Shown here: in pieces, positions 23,892 through 33,170 of the stretch
How positions within the stretch are numbered: position 1 is the stretch's first letter
Layout of the letters: each line of letters begins with the position of its first letter
From: Fodinibius salsisoli
Lineage (GTDB): Bacteria > Bacteroidota > Rhodothermia > Balneolales > Balneolaceae
Length of the DNA stretch: 64,000 nt
Direction: 5' to 3'
Assembly (NCBI RefSeq): GCF_026229185.1
Contig: NZ_JAGGJA010000005.1
Location: 1 to 64,000, forward strand
Program-made: the position numbers and the translations under genes
The notes under the pieces: model-generated
The model's input: only the letters and a program-made list of their open reading frames with translations
Databases searched by the model: none
Told to the model about the DNA's origin: nothing

Positions 23892-24713
23892 ATGGCTTTT
23901 AAGCTCAACCATCTTCCCAGTCGTACTGAAAAACCCCGAGAAAAAGGAATGACGCTGGTCCTGGATAAAGGACTAAGCGTACGTCAAGTAGAAGACTTTT
24001 GCGAGTCATGCTCCAATTATATCGATATTGTAAAATTAGGTTGGGGCACCAGCTACGTAACCCAAAATTTAGAAGATAAGCTGGCGGTCTATTCGAACGC
24101 CAACATTCCGGTTTATTTTGGGGGTACCCTCTTCGAAGCTTATGTGCTCCGCGATCAGTTGGACGCCTACATGGAGCTGCTCGATCGATTTAATATTGAG
24201 CACGCTGAAGTATCGAATGGCACGATATGGCTTTCCGACCAACGCAAGATTGAAATTATTCAACGCATGAGTAAACATTTCACCATCTTGTCGGAGATTG
24301 GAAGTAAGAATCCCAATGATATCATTCCTCCATACAAATGGGTGAAAATGATTGAGCGCGAACTTGATGCTGGGTCATGGAAAATTATTTGTGAGGCTCG
24401 AGAAAGCGGTACCGTAGGCGTATTTCGTCCCAACGGAGAAGTTCGTTCCGGACTCATTGATGAAATTGCTGATCAGGTGCCCGTCGAAAATTTAATTTTC
24501 GAAGCCCCTCAAAAAGAACAGCAGGTTTGGTTTATCCGAAAATTTGGAAGCAATGTGAACCTGGGAAATGTTCAGCCCTCCGAAGTTATTCCGGCGGAAA
24601 CGCTTCGTCTCGGGCTTCGAAGCGACACGCTATTTGATTTTTATTCTCTTGATGATGAAGACATGAACCAGCTTTATGCTGACCAGGAAAATGGCAAGTC
24701 CGAAGACAAATAA
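23892..24713 (+). CDS. comA: Phosphosulfolactate synthase-like protein (ComA family)
   Basis: ComA enzymes add sulfite to phosphoenolpyruvate to give phosphosulfolactate, the first step of one route to coenzyme M. This 273-residue TIM-barrel protein matches the family along its whole length: PREKGMTLVLDKGLSVRQVE, VKLGWGTSY, IPVYFGGTLFEAY, and IICEARESGTVGVF. Coenzyme M is not expected in this lineage, so the product may instead feed sulfolactate or sulfonolipid chemistry, which is inference. It lies between glgB and the GT5-like gene, an arrangement with no obvious metabolic logic. The start ATG at 23892 follows a short AT-rich leader. Confidence 0.85.
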   Translation: MAFKLNHLPSRTEKPREKGMTLVLDKGLSVRQVEDFCESCSNYIDIVKLGWGTSYVTQNLEDKLAVYSNANIPVYFGGTLFEAYVLRDQLDAYMELLDRFNIEHAEVSNGTIWLSDQRKIEIIQRMSKHFTILSEIGSKNPNDIIPPYKWVKMIERELDAGSWKIICEARESGTVGVFRPNGEVRSGLIDEIADQVPVENLIFEAPQKEQQVWFIRKFGSNVNLGNVQPSEVIPAETLRLGLRSDTLFDFYSLDDEDMNQLYADQENGKSEDK

Positions 24714-24750
24714 TACAATAGAATATCAACGAAGTTATTTTTAGATCTAT

Positions 24751-25569
24751 ATGAAAGTTTTATACGCTGCAGCTGAAATTTCTCCCTTCGCGCGAATGAC
24801 GCACACCGCTGATTTGCTGCGTTTCCTACCAGCTTCTTTACAGGATAAAGGATATGAGATACGTATTTTGCTACCCAAGTATGGCACCATTAACGATCGC
24901 CGTAATCGGCTGCACGAAGTTATCCGACTATCGGGCATTGAAGTAGAGGTCGGTGAAAAGGTCGAGAGTATGCGCATCAAGGTCGCCAGTATCCCCAATG
25001 CAAAGCTTCAGGTGTACTTCTTGGATAATGACACCTATTTTAATCGGAAGGCGATGTTCATGAATCCGGATAATGGAGAGCATTATGATGATAATGACGA
25101 ACGGATTGTCTTTTACAGCAAAGGAGTGCTCGAGACGGTAGCCAAGCTGGGATGGAAGCCGGATATTATCCATTGCCACGATTGGCCCGCAGGTTTAATT
25201 CCACTGCTTGCTAAAGAAAAGTATAATGACCTTGATCTTTTTAAGGATACTCAGGTTATCTACAATATCCACCATCCCGAAAACAACGGTGTATTCAATA
25301 AAAAACTGCTTGACCTTGTTGGATTACCCGATTCTTTCGACAAGGACAATGTTATTGAGGGGGACAACGTTGACTTGCGTACCCTCGGTTTAAAATACAG
25401 CGATCACGTTGTAACCGGCAACCACTTGACGGATGAACTGGATGACCTTTTTGGAGAGCTTAATATCTCGCCAAAGAAAATTCAGGGTTCTCCCGAAATG
25501 GTTTCTGATAAGTTTGCCGCCTATTACGACGAAATTGCCGGAACCGAGGAAGAAACTGAAGAATCATAA
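24751..25569 (+). CDS. GT5-type glycogen/starch synthase N-terminal domain protein, short form
   Basis: This 272-residue protein corresponds to the N-terminal Rossmann domain of glycogen synthase (GT5) only. It starts with MKVLYAAAEISPFA as in GlgA, continues with LPKYGTI, and has PDIIHCHDWPAGLIP, VIYNIHHPENNG and YSDHVVTGN in the right order. Two things differ from true GlgA: the ADP-glucose-binding K-T-G-G-L-G-D loop is replaced by RMTHTADL, and the whole C-terminal half with the second catalytic lobe is missing. It is therefore unlikely to be an active synthase by itself and may be regulatory. Short proteins of this type occur in Bacteroidota next to a DUF4270 lipoprotein gene, as here. 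Confidence 0.8.
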   Translation: MKVLYAAAEISPFARMTHTADLLRFLPASLQDKGYEIRILLPKYGTINDRRNRLHEVIRLSGIEVEVGEKVESMRIKVASIPNAKLQVYFLDNDTYFNRKAMFMNPDNGEHYDDNDERIVFYSKGVLETVAKLGWKPDIIHCHDWPAGLIPLLAKEKYNDLDLFKDTQVIYNIHHPENNGVFNKKLLDLVGLPDSFDKDNVIEGDNVDLRTLGLKYSDHVVTGNHLTDELDDLFGELNISPKKIQGSPEMVSDKFAAYYDEIAGTEEETEES

Positions 25570-25586
25570 AAAATCTGAGTAGTATT

Positions 25587-26816
25587 TTGTTGCAGAACAT
25601 TATGGGTAATGCCTTTCGAAACGCAGGCTATCTTTGCGTTACATTAATGTTAGGAGTTTTGATTGGCTGCGAAAGTCCGGGCTCCGTTGGTAGTGGTTTA
25701 ACTGATTCGGAGGCCGACGTTGTCGTCTATCGGGATACCGTTGCGACCGTCACGACCGAGCAGTTTAATTCATACTCCGGCGACTATGCCTTCTTTTCCG
25801 CCGGTGGTTTCAACGATCCACTGTTTGGAGAGATGAGGGCCACGGGTATGATTAAACCCGCACTGCCTAACACAAGTAGCGACACTCTGTGGGATGAAAA
25901 TACGGTTATGAAGATGCGTATCCTATTCGACTCCCCTAACGTTTACGGAGATACGCTTGCCGACCAGTCATTCGATGTTTATCAAATTGACGAATATTGG
26001 AGGCGACAGGCATTTAAGCTGCAGGATGACATCCGGATTGATGAAAGTCAAAAGGTGGCATCTTTTACGGTTGGATCAGAAGATTCCCTGGAAGTGCAGT
26101 TGGATCAGGCCTGGGTTAACGAAAATTACCGTCCCTACACCGAAGAACTTGCAGCAGACTCCACCGTAGATGAGGATTCGCTCTATGCCAACCAAGAGTT
26201 TGGATTGGCACTGGTGCCCACAAATAGCAATAAGATTATTCCAATCGATATTTCTTCTACCCGCTTTTTGATTGAAGATGCAGGTGAGGATACGGTACAG
26301 GTCGCCACCAATCAATGGGCCTTCTTTATGAGCAGGAATAACGAGCCGGCACTGCCTGAAGGGTCGGTTCCTGTGCACAGTCTTTTAGAGAGTGCCTTAA
26401 GTTTTAATTATGATCTAACAGAGATTGACAATATTTCCGGGCCCAGTATTTCCAGAGCGGAGCTCGTATTTCATCAAAATGAAGATGCCATGAACCAAAC
26501 AGTTTCCGGTTCGGTTAAGCGTCCCCAGGCTCAGTCCGCGCTTTTGCATCTTATAGATCCTAATGGTGATACTCTAAGCAAGCTTGTGCCGGGGAATCCT
26601 GTTGCTAATGGTTTGTATTCCGAAGAGGATCAGGCTTTTCATTTTAATGTAACAGCCTTGGTCCAAAATGGGTTGATTAATAATGGATTGGATGAAGATC
26701 AACGATTTTATATTACACTGCCGGATAATGGAGCCATTAAGTCGAGTTTAATATCCGGTTCGGCAAGTGTCAATCCACCAGAACTTGTAATTACGTATTT
26801 AAAAAATAGTCAGTAG
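25587..26816 (+). CDS. DUF4270-like outer-membrane lipoprotein
   Basis: This 409-residue lipoprotein has a signal peptide ending in LMLGVLIGCES, where the cysteine is the lipidation site (about residue 28). The mature part begins with GSVGSGLTDSEADVVVYRD and is rich in beta structure, with long-range T/S/N content. The order, after the short GT5 protein and before an outer-membrane protein, fits the DUF4270 family of Bacteroidota. The family's biochemical role is unknown. It starts 17 bases after the GT5 gene, and the next gene starts 6 bases after its stop, so it is in one operon. The start is TTG or an ATG four codons in. Confidence 0.7.
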   Translation: MLQNIMGNAFRNAGYLCVTLMLGVLIGCESPGSVGSGLTDSEADVVVYRDTVATVTTEQFNSYSGDYAFFSAGGFNDPLFGEMRATGMIKPALPNTSSDTLWDENTVMKMRILFDSPNVYGDTLADQSFDVYQIDEYWRRQAFKLQDDIRIDESQKVASFTVGSEDSLEVQLDQAWVNENYRPYTEELAADSTVDEDSLYANQEFGLALVPTNSNKIIPIDISSTRFLIEDAGEDTVQVATNQWAFFMSRNNEPALPEGSVPVHSLLESALSFNYDLTEIDNISGPSISRAELVFHQNEDAMNQTVSGSVKRPQAQSALLHLIDPNGDTLSKLVPGNPVANGLYSEEDQAFHFNVTALVQNGLINNGLDEDQRFYITLPDNGAIKSSLISGSASVNPPELVITYLKNSQ

Positions 26817-26822
26817 TCAACG

Positions 26823-28121
26823 TTGAGAAAACTTGTATTTATAGCGTTTTTATGTTTTTGTAGCACGGCAGCCCTTGCCCAAACGGAGGATGAGCAGGCC
26901 AAGAGTGGGTCTGTTTACTCGAAATTGGGTATTGGTTTTCCTGTTGGTTTAGCAAATACAGGAGCTCAATCAATGGGGGTAACCGGCGTATCTTATAATG
27001 AAAGTAATGTAGCAGGGCTGGCGAACCCGGCCCACTGGGGAAACACCGTCTATGGGCTTGGTTCCGGAGGTGTCAGCATCCGATCGTATAGCGCCACGGA
27101 TGGATCCGGAAGTGCCCGTAATGCTGATTTCGGCATAAATCAATTTCAGCTGCAGCTGCCCATAGTGAGAGGTAAGTTTGGGATGTCGGGCTCTTTTAGT
27201 CCGGTCACGGAATCGAGTTTTCGCACCTACCAAGAAGATGTAACTTATGTTGGTGAAGGCGCTGCGCAAGATACCGTTCTTTATGGAATTGAAAATAAGG
27301 GCGGAGGCGGCGCGAATCGTGCCGAGTTGGGTTTTGGATGGAAAATAAGCCCCAATTTTTCTGTTGGTTATGCAGCTTCAGCAATATTTCTGTCAGCGGA
27401 TAATACGTTTACCGGCGTATTTGCTAATAGTGAGTATAATCCTGTTAGTTATGCGTTCGAAACCAGTGGTGTTGGGTTTGGCAACAGATTTGGAGCCCAG
27501 CTTCGTTTACCGAAAACATTTGGATCTCAGGATGCATTGGGGTTAGGGTTAAGCGTAAGCTTACCGGTTTCTATCGATGCAGAAAGAAAGAAAACATCTG
27601 GCCAGAACGGGAGTTCAATATCGTTGACCGACTCACCGAATTTGGGGGATGGCAATATAACCTTGCCTATGACCGTTAATGCAGGGCTTAGTTATCATCC
27701 CAGCCGGTTAACCATGGTTGCTACAGAAGGAACATATGAAGGATGGTCGAACTTTGAGAATGATTTTAAGCCTTCGGAAAGCAACCTTTTTGTAGATCGG
27801 TATAAAATTGGTTTAGGATTCCAATATTTTCCGTACATTACAGGGTCTGATAAGTTTTTATCACAGTTTAAATATCGTTTAGGAGCCTCTTATGATACGG
27901 GTCATTTAGAGATTCAGGGGCAACAAATCAATACGTTGAAATTCTCCCTCGGATTAGGAATTCTGTCGCCAGGGCCTAATTCTAATTCTTCTATCGATTT
28001 GAGCTTTGATTACGGAATTCGCGGAACAAATAGCTTAAATCTGGTTAAAGAACAAATATGGGGCGTACGGTTAACGCTCAATTTGGCAGAATTCATGTTC
28101 TTCCGTCCTAAACTTCAATAA
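26823..28121 (+). CDS. Putative outer-membrane beta-barrel protein
   Basis: This 432-residue protein begins with a signal peptide (LVFIAFLCFCSTAALAQ). The mature part has alternating glycine/aromatic strands typical of FadL/OmpP1-like barrels. Examples are SKLGIGFPVGLANTGAQSMG, NESNVAGLANPAHWG, RAELGFGWKISPNFSVGYA and LGLGLSVSLPVS, with a C-terminal LTLNLAEFMFFRPKLQ. Its start codon is TTG, 6 bases after the DUF4270 gene stop, so the two are co-translated and may form an envelope complex. I cannot assign a substrate. Confidence 0.7.
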   Translation: MRKLVFIAFLCFCSTAALAQTEDEQAKSGSVYSKLGIGFPVGLANTGAQSMGVTGVSYNESNVAGLANPAHWGNTVYGLGSGGVSIRSYSATDGSGSARNADFGINQFQLQLPIVRGKFGMSGSFSPVTESSFRTYQEDVTYVGEGAAQDTVLYGIENKGGGGANRAELGFGWKISPNFSVGYAASAIFLSADNTFTGVFANSEYNPVSYAFETSGVGFGNRFGAQLRLPKTFGSQDALGLGLSVSLPVSIDAERKKTSGQNGSSISLTDSPNLGDGNITLPMTVNAGLSYHPSRLTMVATEGTYEGWSNFENDFKPSESNLFVDRYKIGLGFQYFPYITGSDKFLSQFKYRLGASYDTGHLEIQGQQINTLKFSLGLGILSPGPNSNSSIDLSFDYGIRGTNSLNLVKEQIWGVRLTLNLAEFMFFRPKLQ

Positions 28122-28188
28122 CAGTTAGTTAAAATAAATTGAGCTTCAAAAAGTTTATAATGTGAATCGCATCAAAAAATAAAGCGTT

Positions 28189-29511
28189 ATGAAAAAGCTA
28201 CTTCTTATATCGGCTTTCATCTTCTTCAGCAGTAGCTGGACGATGGCACAGTCTTCGCCTGAACCTCCAAGCGGCATGAGCGAGATACAGGCTTATTCCA
28301 TTTTTTATGAAAACTATAAGAATGATTCTTATGACGGGGCCCTACAATTTGGCCGCTGGATATGGAAGGCTATGCCAGAGACTATCGAGGGCTATTCAAA
28401 GTTTGATCTTAAAATGAATTTAAAACGGCTAATTAAGGTGTATGGAACCCTGTCCACTGATGCACAGGACCCTGCTTTGGGGCAAGCCTATACCGATACG
28501 GCTTTGACCATTTTCCAAAAGATCTCAGACAAGTATGGAGATAATTTGGATACCTACCAATGGTCGTTGCGCTTAGGTCGTTTTTATCAAAACCATTCCG
28601 ACTATGTTGAGAATGCACCGGCTAAGGCTTCAGCTGAATATAAAAAGGCGTTTGATTTAAAGCCGGAGGAATTCACTAAAGCAGGAGAAGGCTATTATAT
28701 ACAGTCCATGCTGCAGAGTCTCGTTAATGATGGGCAGAAGGATGAAGCTCTTGCCGTCATTAAGCAAACAGAATCGTATGCTCCTGAAAAAGTTAAAGGA
28801 TATTATGACCAGGTCCGCAATCAGCTTTTTGACTCGCCTGAAGAGCGTATCACTTACCTCGAAGGTAAGTTGGCAGATGACCCTGAGAATGTCGAGCTAT
28901 TAACTCAGCTTCGAGATCTCTATGAACGACAAGCAAATAATCAAAAAGTCAATGAGCTGAGCAAAAAGCTTTACGAAATTGATCCAAGTTATGAAAATAG
29001 CTTAGCGCTCGGTGAAACGGCCATGAGCGATGCTAATTACAACGAGGCTATTAAATATTTTAAAGAAGCGTTGGGTAAGACCGAAAAAGCTGACCAAAAG
29101 GCAGCTATAGCGCTCAATATTTCGAATGCGTACCTCAACAAAGAGCAGCTGCAAAGCGCACGCCAATATGCGCGTACTGCATCCAACAACGATGACAGCT
29201 GGGGTAAGCCCTATATCCAGATAGCCGATATTTATGCACAGGCAGTAAGCCAGTGTTCTAATAATCGGGAAATGGAAACAGAAGATCGCGTGGTTTACTG
29301 GTTAGTGCTTGATTACTTGAGCAGAGCAAAAAGAATTGACAGCTCTGTAGCTAATGAAGTCGACCGTAAAGTTCAGGCTTATGCTCCGGTAACTCCTTCT
29401 ACTGAGCAGCAGTTTTTCAAGAATTGGAAGGAAGGCCAGACATTACAAGTAAACGGTTCATTGAATTCTTGCTACAGCTGGATTAATGAATCAACGACGG
29501 TTCGCCGATAA
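28189..29511 (+). CDS. Exported tetratricopeptide-repeat protein
   Basis: This 440-residue protein has an N-terminal signal peptide (LLLISAFIFFSSSWTMAQ). It is a predominantly helical solenoid with several TPR-like units, such as GAGQALDLKPEEF-type helices around residue 160, DPENVELLTQLRDLYERQAN near 235 and NYNEAIKYFKEALGKTEKA near 285. The C-terminal 100 residues contain conserved cysteines (VSQCSNNREMETE, then SLNSCYSWIN). It lies in the same direction as the outer-membrane operon, 67 bases away, and a terminator follows. It probably acts in the periplasm or at the envelope as a scaffold; no direct function is visible. Confidence 0.7.
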   Translation: MKKLLLISAFIFFSSSWTMAQSSPEPPSGMSEIQAYSIFYENYKNDSYDGALQFGRWIWKAMPETIEGYSKFDLKMNLKRLIKVYGTLSTDAQDPALGQAYTDTALTIFQKISDKYGDNLDTYQWSLRLGRFYQNHSDYVENAPAKASAEYKKAFDLKPEEFTKAGEGYYIQSMLQSLVNDGQKDEALAVIKQTESYAPEKVKGYYDQVRNQLFDSPEERITYLEGKLADDPENVELLTQLRDLYERQANNQKVNELSKKLYEIDPSYENSLALGETAMSDANYNEAIKYFKEALGKTEKADQKAAIALNISNAYLNKEQLQSARQYARTASNNDDSWGKPYIQIADIYAQAVSQCSNNREMETEDRVVYWLVLDYLSRAKRIDSSVANEVDRKVQAYAPVTPSTEQQFFKNWKEGQTLQVNGSLNSCYSWINESTTVRR

Positions 29512-29558
29512 GTTTTAAATATCGGCCAATCATCCTTATCTTTCTTTTAACAGATGAG

Positions 29559-29582
29559 CAGTGCAGCAATTAAGCTGCACTG
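29559..29582 (+). terminator. Terminator after the TPR gene
   Basis: CAGTGCAGC (29559-29567) and GCTGCACTG (29574-29582) form a perfect 9-bp stem with a 6-base loop, followed by TTTATTTT. It closes the glgB-to-TPR transcription unit before rho. Confidence 0.85.
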
Positions 29583-29695
29583 TTTATTTTCCTCTCACTG
29601 GTACTAAAATCAAATTTAAAATTTTCAACTATCATTCTTGGCACTTCTTTTGTCGTACAAGAATGTCACACTTTAAGTAAAAAAGACCGGAAGTA

Positions 29696-30892
29696 ATGGG
29701 ACGTTCAAGAAACAATAGAAATCGCGGGCGTAATAAGAGCAAAAGCACTTTTGTGCCGCGGTTTAATAACAATAAACATGTAGAAGTAGCCGGAGAGTAT
29801 AGCGGCGTTATTGAGATAAATTCCAAGGGCTATGGCTTTGCCCGCAAAAAAGATCATCAGTTTAGCTACGAACCCAGCGATCCCTTCTTGCGTCCGGATG
29901 AAGTAAAGCATCATAATCTGCGGCCCGGACTGTTTATCGAAGGGGAATATGAAGAAGATAATCACGGGAATCGGCATATTTATTCGATTGAGAAAATTAA
30001 CGGTCGAGACCCTATGGATTGGCAGCGTGCTACCCGATTCGAGCTGCAAACACCTATCATGCCGGTAGATCATATTAAGTTAGGTGTAGATGCCGATAAT
30101 ATCGAAATGCGGGTTATGGATCTCGTAGCTCCCATTGGCAAAGGCCAGCGGGCATTGATTGTAGCTCCTCCCCGTACCGGTAAGACCGTACTGCTAAAAA
30201 AGATTGCTGAATCTCTTACCACCAATCACCCGGATATAACAACAGGAGTTTTATTGGTGGATGAACGGCCAGAAGAGGTTACTGACTTTTTGCGAACAAC
30301 CGATGCGGAAGTCTTTGCCTCTTCTAACGACAAGCCCACTGAAAGTCATATTCGGATTACTGAATTAGCGTTAGGCTATGTAAAACGGAAAGCAGAAATG
30401 GGAGAAGATGCCGTCCTATTAATTGATTCTATTACTCGATTGGGCAGATCCTATAATAATGCGCAGGAAAGCAGCGGGCGTACGCTCTCTGGCGGACTCG
30501 ATATTCGGGCCCTTGAAATACCAAAGAAGATTTTTGGATCCGCTCGTAAAATTGAAGGCGAGGGCTCGCTTACCATTATTGCCACCTGTCTTATCGAAAC
30601 GAACTCCCGCATGGATGACTTGATTTTCGAAGAGTTTAAAGGAACTGGAAATATGGAGTTGGTACTGGATCGGAATTTGGCCAATGACCGAATTTACCCG
30701 GCTATCAACATCAGTGCTTCGGGTACAAGGAACGAAGACAAATTCATCGGTGATTCCATGGAAGAACGTAATATGGTTCGCCGCTACCTGCTGAAGAAAT
30801 CTCCCAAAGAATCTATGCAAAGCCTGCTTAAGGTCTTGAAAAATACCGACAGCAATGAGGAGTTGTTAAATCAGATTGCCGCAATGGTTTAA
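29696..30892 (+). CDS. rho: Transcription termination factor Rho
   Basis: Rho is the hexameric ATP-dependent RNA helicase that ends transcription. The 398-residue protein has a basic N-terminus (RSRNNRNRGRNKSKS), an OB-fold RNA-binding domain (YSGVIEINSKGYGFAR, then RPGLFIEGEY), Walker A in PPRTGKTVLLKKIAE, Walker B in DAVLLIDSITRLGRSYN, and the family motifs LDIRALEIPKKIFGSARKIE and NDRIYPAIN. The long insertion found in many Bacteroidota Rho N-termini is absent or short here. The gene is complete. Confidence 0.95.
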   Translation: MGRSRNNRNRGRNKSKSTFVPRFNNNKHVEVAGEYSGVIEINSKGYGFARKKDHQFSYEPSDPFLRPDEVKHHNLRPGLFIEGEYEEDNHGNRHIYSIEKINGRDPMDWQRATRFELQTPIMPVDHIKLGVDADNIEMRVMDLVAPIGKGQRALIVAPPRTGKTVLLKKIAESLTTNHPDITTGVLLVDERPEEVTDFLRTTDAEVFASSNDKPTESHIRITELALGYVKRKAEMGEDAVLLIDSITRLGRSYNNAQESSGRTLSGGLDIRALEIPKKIFGSARKIEGEGSLTIIATCLIETNSRMDDLIFEEFKGTGNMELVLDRNLANDRIYPAINISASGTRNEDKFIGDSMEERNMVRRYLLKKSPKESMQSLLKVLKNTDSNEELLNQIAAMV

Positions 30893-30973
30893 AACCAAAG
30901 CCATTTGAATCAGGTCTTAAGATTAAAATAGGTTCGTCCCGATAGCGATAACATAACAGAAAAATATAAAAGC

Positions 30974-31753
30974 GTGAATTTAAATAAATTAACGACCGAA
31001 GTTGTTGTTTATAATATTGAATCAGCATTGAATGCCCAGAAAGGAGGGGCCGATCGGGTTGAGCTTTGCGACAATCCGGGAGGAGGAGGGACGACTCCCT
31101 CGTCTGGAACTATCCAGGTGTTAAGCCAGGAGCTTGATATTTCTCTATTTGTGATGATACGCCCACGGGAGGGAGATTTCTACTATTCTGAGCTTGAATT
31201 TGAGGCCATGAAGAGGGACATAGAGCGGAGTAAAGAGTTAGGGGCCGATGGTGTGGTCTTCGGTATCTTAACCAAGGATGGGAATATTGATGTAGGCCGA
31301 TGCCGCGAATTAGTCACGTTGGCCCAACCGCTACAGGTGACGTGTCACCGGGCTTTTGATATGACGAAAGATCCGGAGCAGGCACTGGAGGCCTGTATTG
31401 AGGCTGGCTTTGATCGTATTTTAACTTCCGGACAACAGGCGCAAGCCCATGACGGGCTCGCCCTGATTACTGATCTCGTTGATATAGCAGATGGCCGAAT
31501 ATCCATCATGGCCGGCTGTGGGGTCAATGAAGAGACGGTTGAAGATATTGTAGCTGAATCAGGAGTCTGCGAAATACACCTTGCCGCTGCAGAAACCCGG
31601 CCCAGCCAAATGGACTACAAAAATGTGCAGATAGCAGGTATGGGCTCTACAAGTGGTAAAGAATATCTTGTTGATATCGCCAGTGAAAGCAGGGTTAAAG
31701 CTATTCGGGAGAAAGCCTTGAAGACCCGGGAAAAAGCTATAAATAAATTATAG
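30974..31753 (+). CDS. cutC: CutC-family protein
   Basis: This 259-residue TIM-barrel protein of the CutC family was first linked to copper homeostasis, though its enzymatic role is uncertain. The family pattern is clear: GGADRVELCDNPGGGGTTPS, FVMIRPREGDFYYSELE, CHRAFDMTKDPEQALE, DRILTSGQQAQA and IMAGCGVNEE. The start is GTG at 30974. It is the last clear gene before the 31754-32000 gap. Confidence 0.9.
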   Translation: MNLNKLTTEVVVYNIESALNAQKGGADRVELCDNPGGGGTTPSSGTIQVLSQELDISLFVMIRPREGDFYYSELEFEAMKRDIERSKELGADGVVFGILTKDGNIDVGRCRELVTLAQPLQVTCHRAFDMTKDPEQALEACIEAGFDRILTSGQQAQAHDGLALITDLVDIADGRISIMAGCGVNEETVEDIVAESGVCEIHLAAAETRPSQMDYKNVQIAGMGSTSGKEYLVDIASESRVKAIREKALKTREKAINKL

Positions 31754-31880
31754 CACTTAGAAAGTTAGTTCTGAGTGTTTTATTTTTGGCTTCAATCCAT
31801 CCTTGATAGATTGATTTTTCCATTCTATTTGGATAATGTAGAGTGTTGATCTTAAAAGCCAAGACAGCCGTAAATTTCTT

Positions 31881-31997
31881 ATGCAGATGATCAAGAAAAT
31901 ATCTAAATATATTCTCGGATTAGCGCTTTCGTACCTGGCTTTATTGGGAGGAGCTCATCTTGTTGGCTTTATCCATGGAATGATTGACTGTATGTAG
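31881..31997 (+). CDS. 38-residue hydrophobic peptide
   Basis: A short frame from ATG at 31881 encodes 38 residues with one central transmembrane-like segment (YILGLALSYLALLGGAHLVG) preceded by a basic start (MQMIKKISK). This is a normal composition for a small membrane peptide. It lies in the gap between cutC and the rhodanese gene. The ribosome binding site is weak, so it may be chance. Confidence 0.3.
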   Translation: MQMIKKISKYILGLALSYLALLGGAHLVGFIHGMIDCM

Positions 31998-32000
31998 TTT

Positions 32001-32330
32001 TTAATATACCGGCAGGCTGGTATCAATTTTTCGGGCCCACTCGTTGATACCCCCTTTCAGGTTTTTTACATTAGAAAATCCGTTGGTGCCTAAAATTTTA
32101 CAGGCTTCGGCACTGCGTCCACCACTACGGCACATACAGACTATTTCTTTATCTTTTTTATCCTCTATTTCATCTATACGAGAAGCTAACTCGCCAAGAG
32201 GAATAAGGGTTGATTGATCGTAGTTAATATCGGATTGATATTTCTCAAAAGGCTCTCTTACATCCAAAACAAAGGTGCCTTCCTGGTCATCAATTTTCTG
32301 TTTAAGCTGCTCAACGGTTATTTCTTCCAT
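32001..32330 (-). CDS. Single-domain rhodanese
   Basis: This 109-residue rhodanese domain probably transfers sulphur or shuttles persulfide. Motifs are LDVREPFEKY at about residues 22-31, the active-site loop C67-R-S-G-G-R-S at 67-73, and NLKGGINEW at the C-terminus. A second cysteine, C65, lies two residues before the active one. The domain is complete and has no fusion. It lies 64 bases beyond the stop of lptB on the same strand, so it may be transcribed with the upstream cluster. Confidence 0.88.
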   Translation of the reverse strand: MEEITVEQLKQKIDDQEGTFVLDVREPFEKYQSDINYDQSTLIPLGELASRIDEIEDKKDKEIVCMCRSGGRSAEACKILGTNGFSNVKNLKGGINEWARKIDTSLPVY

Positions 32331-32394
32331 AAATAAAATAAATCAAGTTTAAAATTAGGCGTATTGCACAAATGCTTTTAGATCAAAGCATTTT

Positions 32395-33153
32395 CTAAGA
32401 ATCGTCGTATCGGTCTAACCGGAATTGGCTACCCAGGTAGAGTCTCCGGGCTTCTTCGTCGTCAGCAAGCTGATCTGCTGATCCTTCTTTCAGAATTTGT
32501 CCCTCAAACATCAGGTAGGCTCGGTCGGTGATGGCTAAAGTTTCGTGCACATTATGGTCGGTAATAAAAATACCGATATCCCGGTGGCGAAGTTCAGCAA
32601 CAATTTCCTGGATGTCTTCAACCGCAATGGGATCTACGCCGGCAAAAGGTTCATCCAGTAGAATGAAGTTGGGATCGGTAACGAGAGCGCGAGCTATTTC
32701 GCAGCGTCGTCGTTCCCCACCGGATAAGCTATAGCCTTTGCTATCCACGACTTTTTCAAGCCCGAACTCTTCAATAAGTTGATCCGTTCGTTCTTTAATT
32801 TCTTTCCTGGAAAATCCTTTGAACTGAAGAATAGTTTCTAGGTTCTCCCGGACGCTTAGGTTGCGGAAGACGCTGGCTTCTTGGGCGAGGTAGCCGATGC
32901 CGAGACGGGCTCGTTTGTACATCGGCATATTGGTCAGGTTGCGATCATCCAGGAAAATTTGACCGCTGTTGGGGCTAACCAGCCCCACAAACATATAAAA
33001 GGTAGTGGTCTTGCCGGCGCCGTTCGGTCCCAGAAGTCCTACAATTTCTCCCTGGCTAACATTAATGGATACATCCGAAACAACCGTACGACGCTTATAG
33101 CTTTTGGTTAATCCCTTGCTGTAAAGTGTCTTTTTTTGAAGTTGTGCCGCCAT
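32395..33153 (-). CDS. lptB: LPS export ABC transporter ATP-binding protein
   Basis: LptB powers lipopolysaccharide transport from the inner membrane. The 252-residue protein has Walker [19 protein letters not shown] at about 39-56, the Q-loop with [14 protein letters not shown], the ABC signature [15 protein letters not shown], Walker [14 protein letters not shown] and the H-loop [11 protein letters not shown]-like segment. The sequence around [14 protein letters not shown] and [19 protein letters not shown] is specific for LptB rather than other ABC ATPases. It follows purQ with 17 bases between. Confidence 0.93.
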   Translation of the reverse strand: MAAQLQKKTLYSKGLTKSYKRRTVVSDVSINVSQGEIVGLLGPNGAGKTTTFYMFVGLVSPNSGQIFLDDRNLTNMPMYKRARLGIGYLAQEASVFRNLSVRENLETILQFKGFSRKEIKERTDQLIEEFGLEKVVDSKGYSLSGGERRRCEIARALVTDPNFILLDEPFAGVDPIAVEDIQEIVAELRHRDIGIFITDHNVHETLAITDRAYLMFEGQILKEGSADQLADDEEARRLYLGSQFRLDRYDDS

Positions 33154-33170
33154 AGTTAAAACGTTAACGT

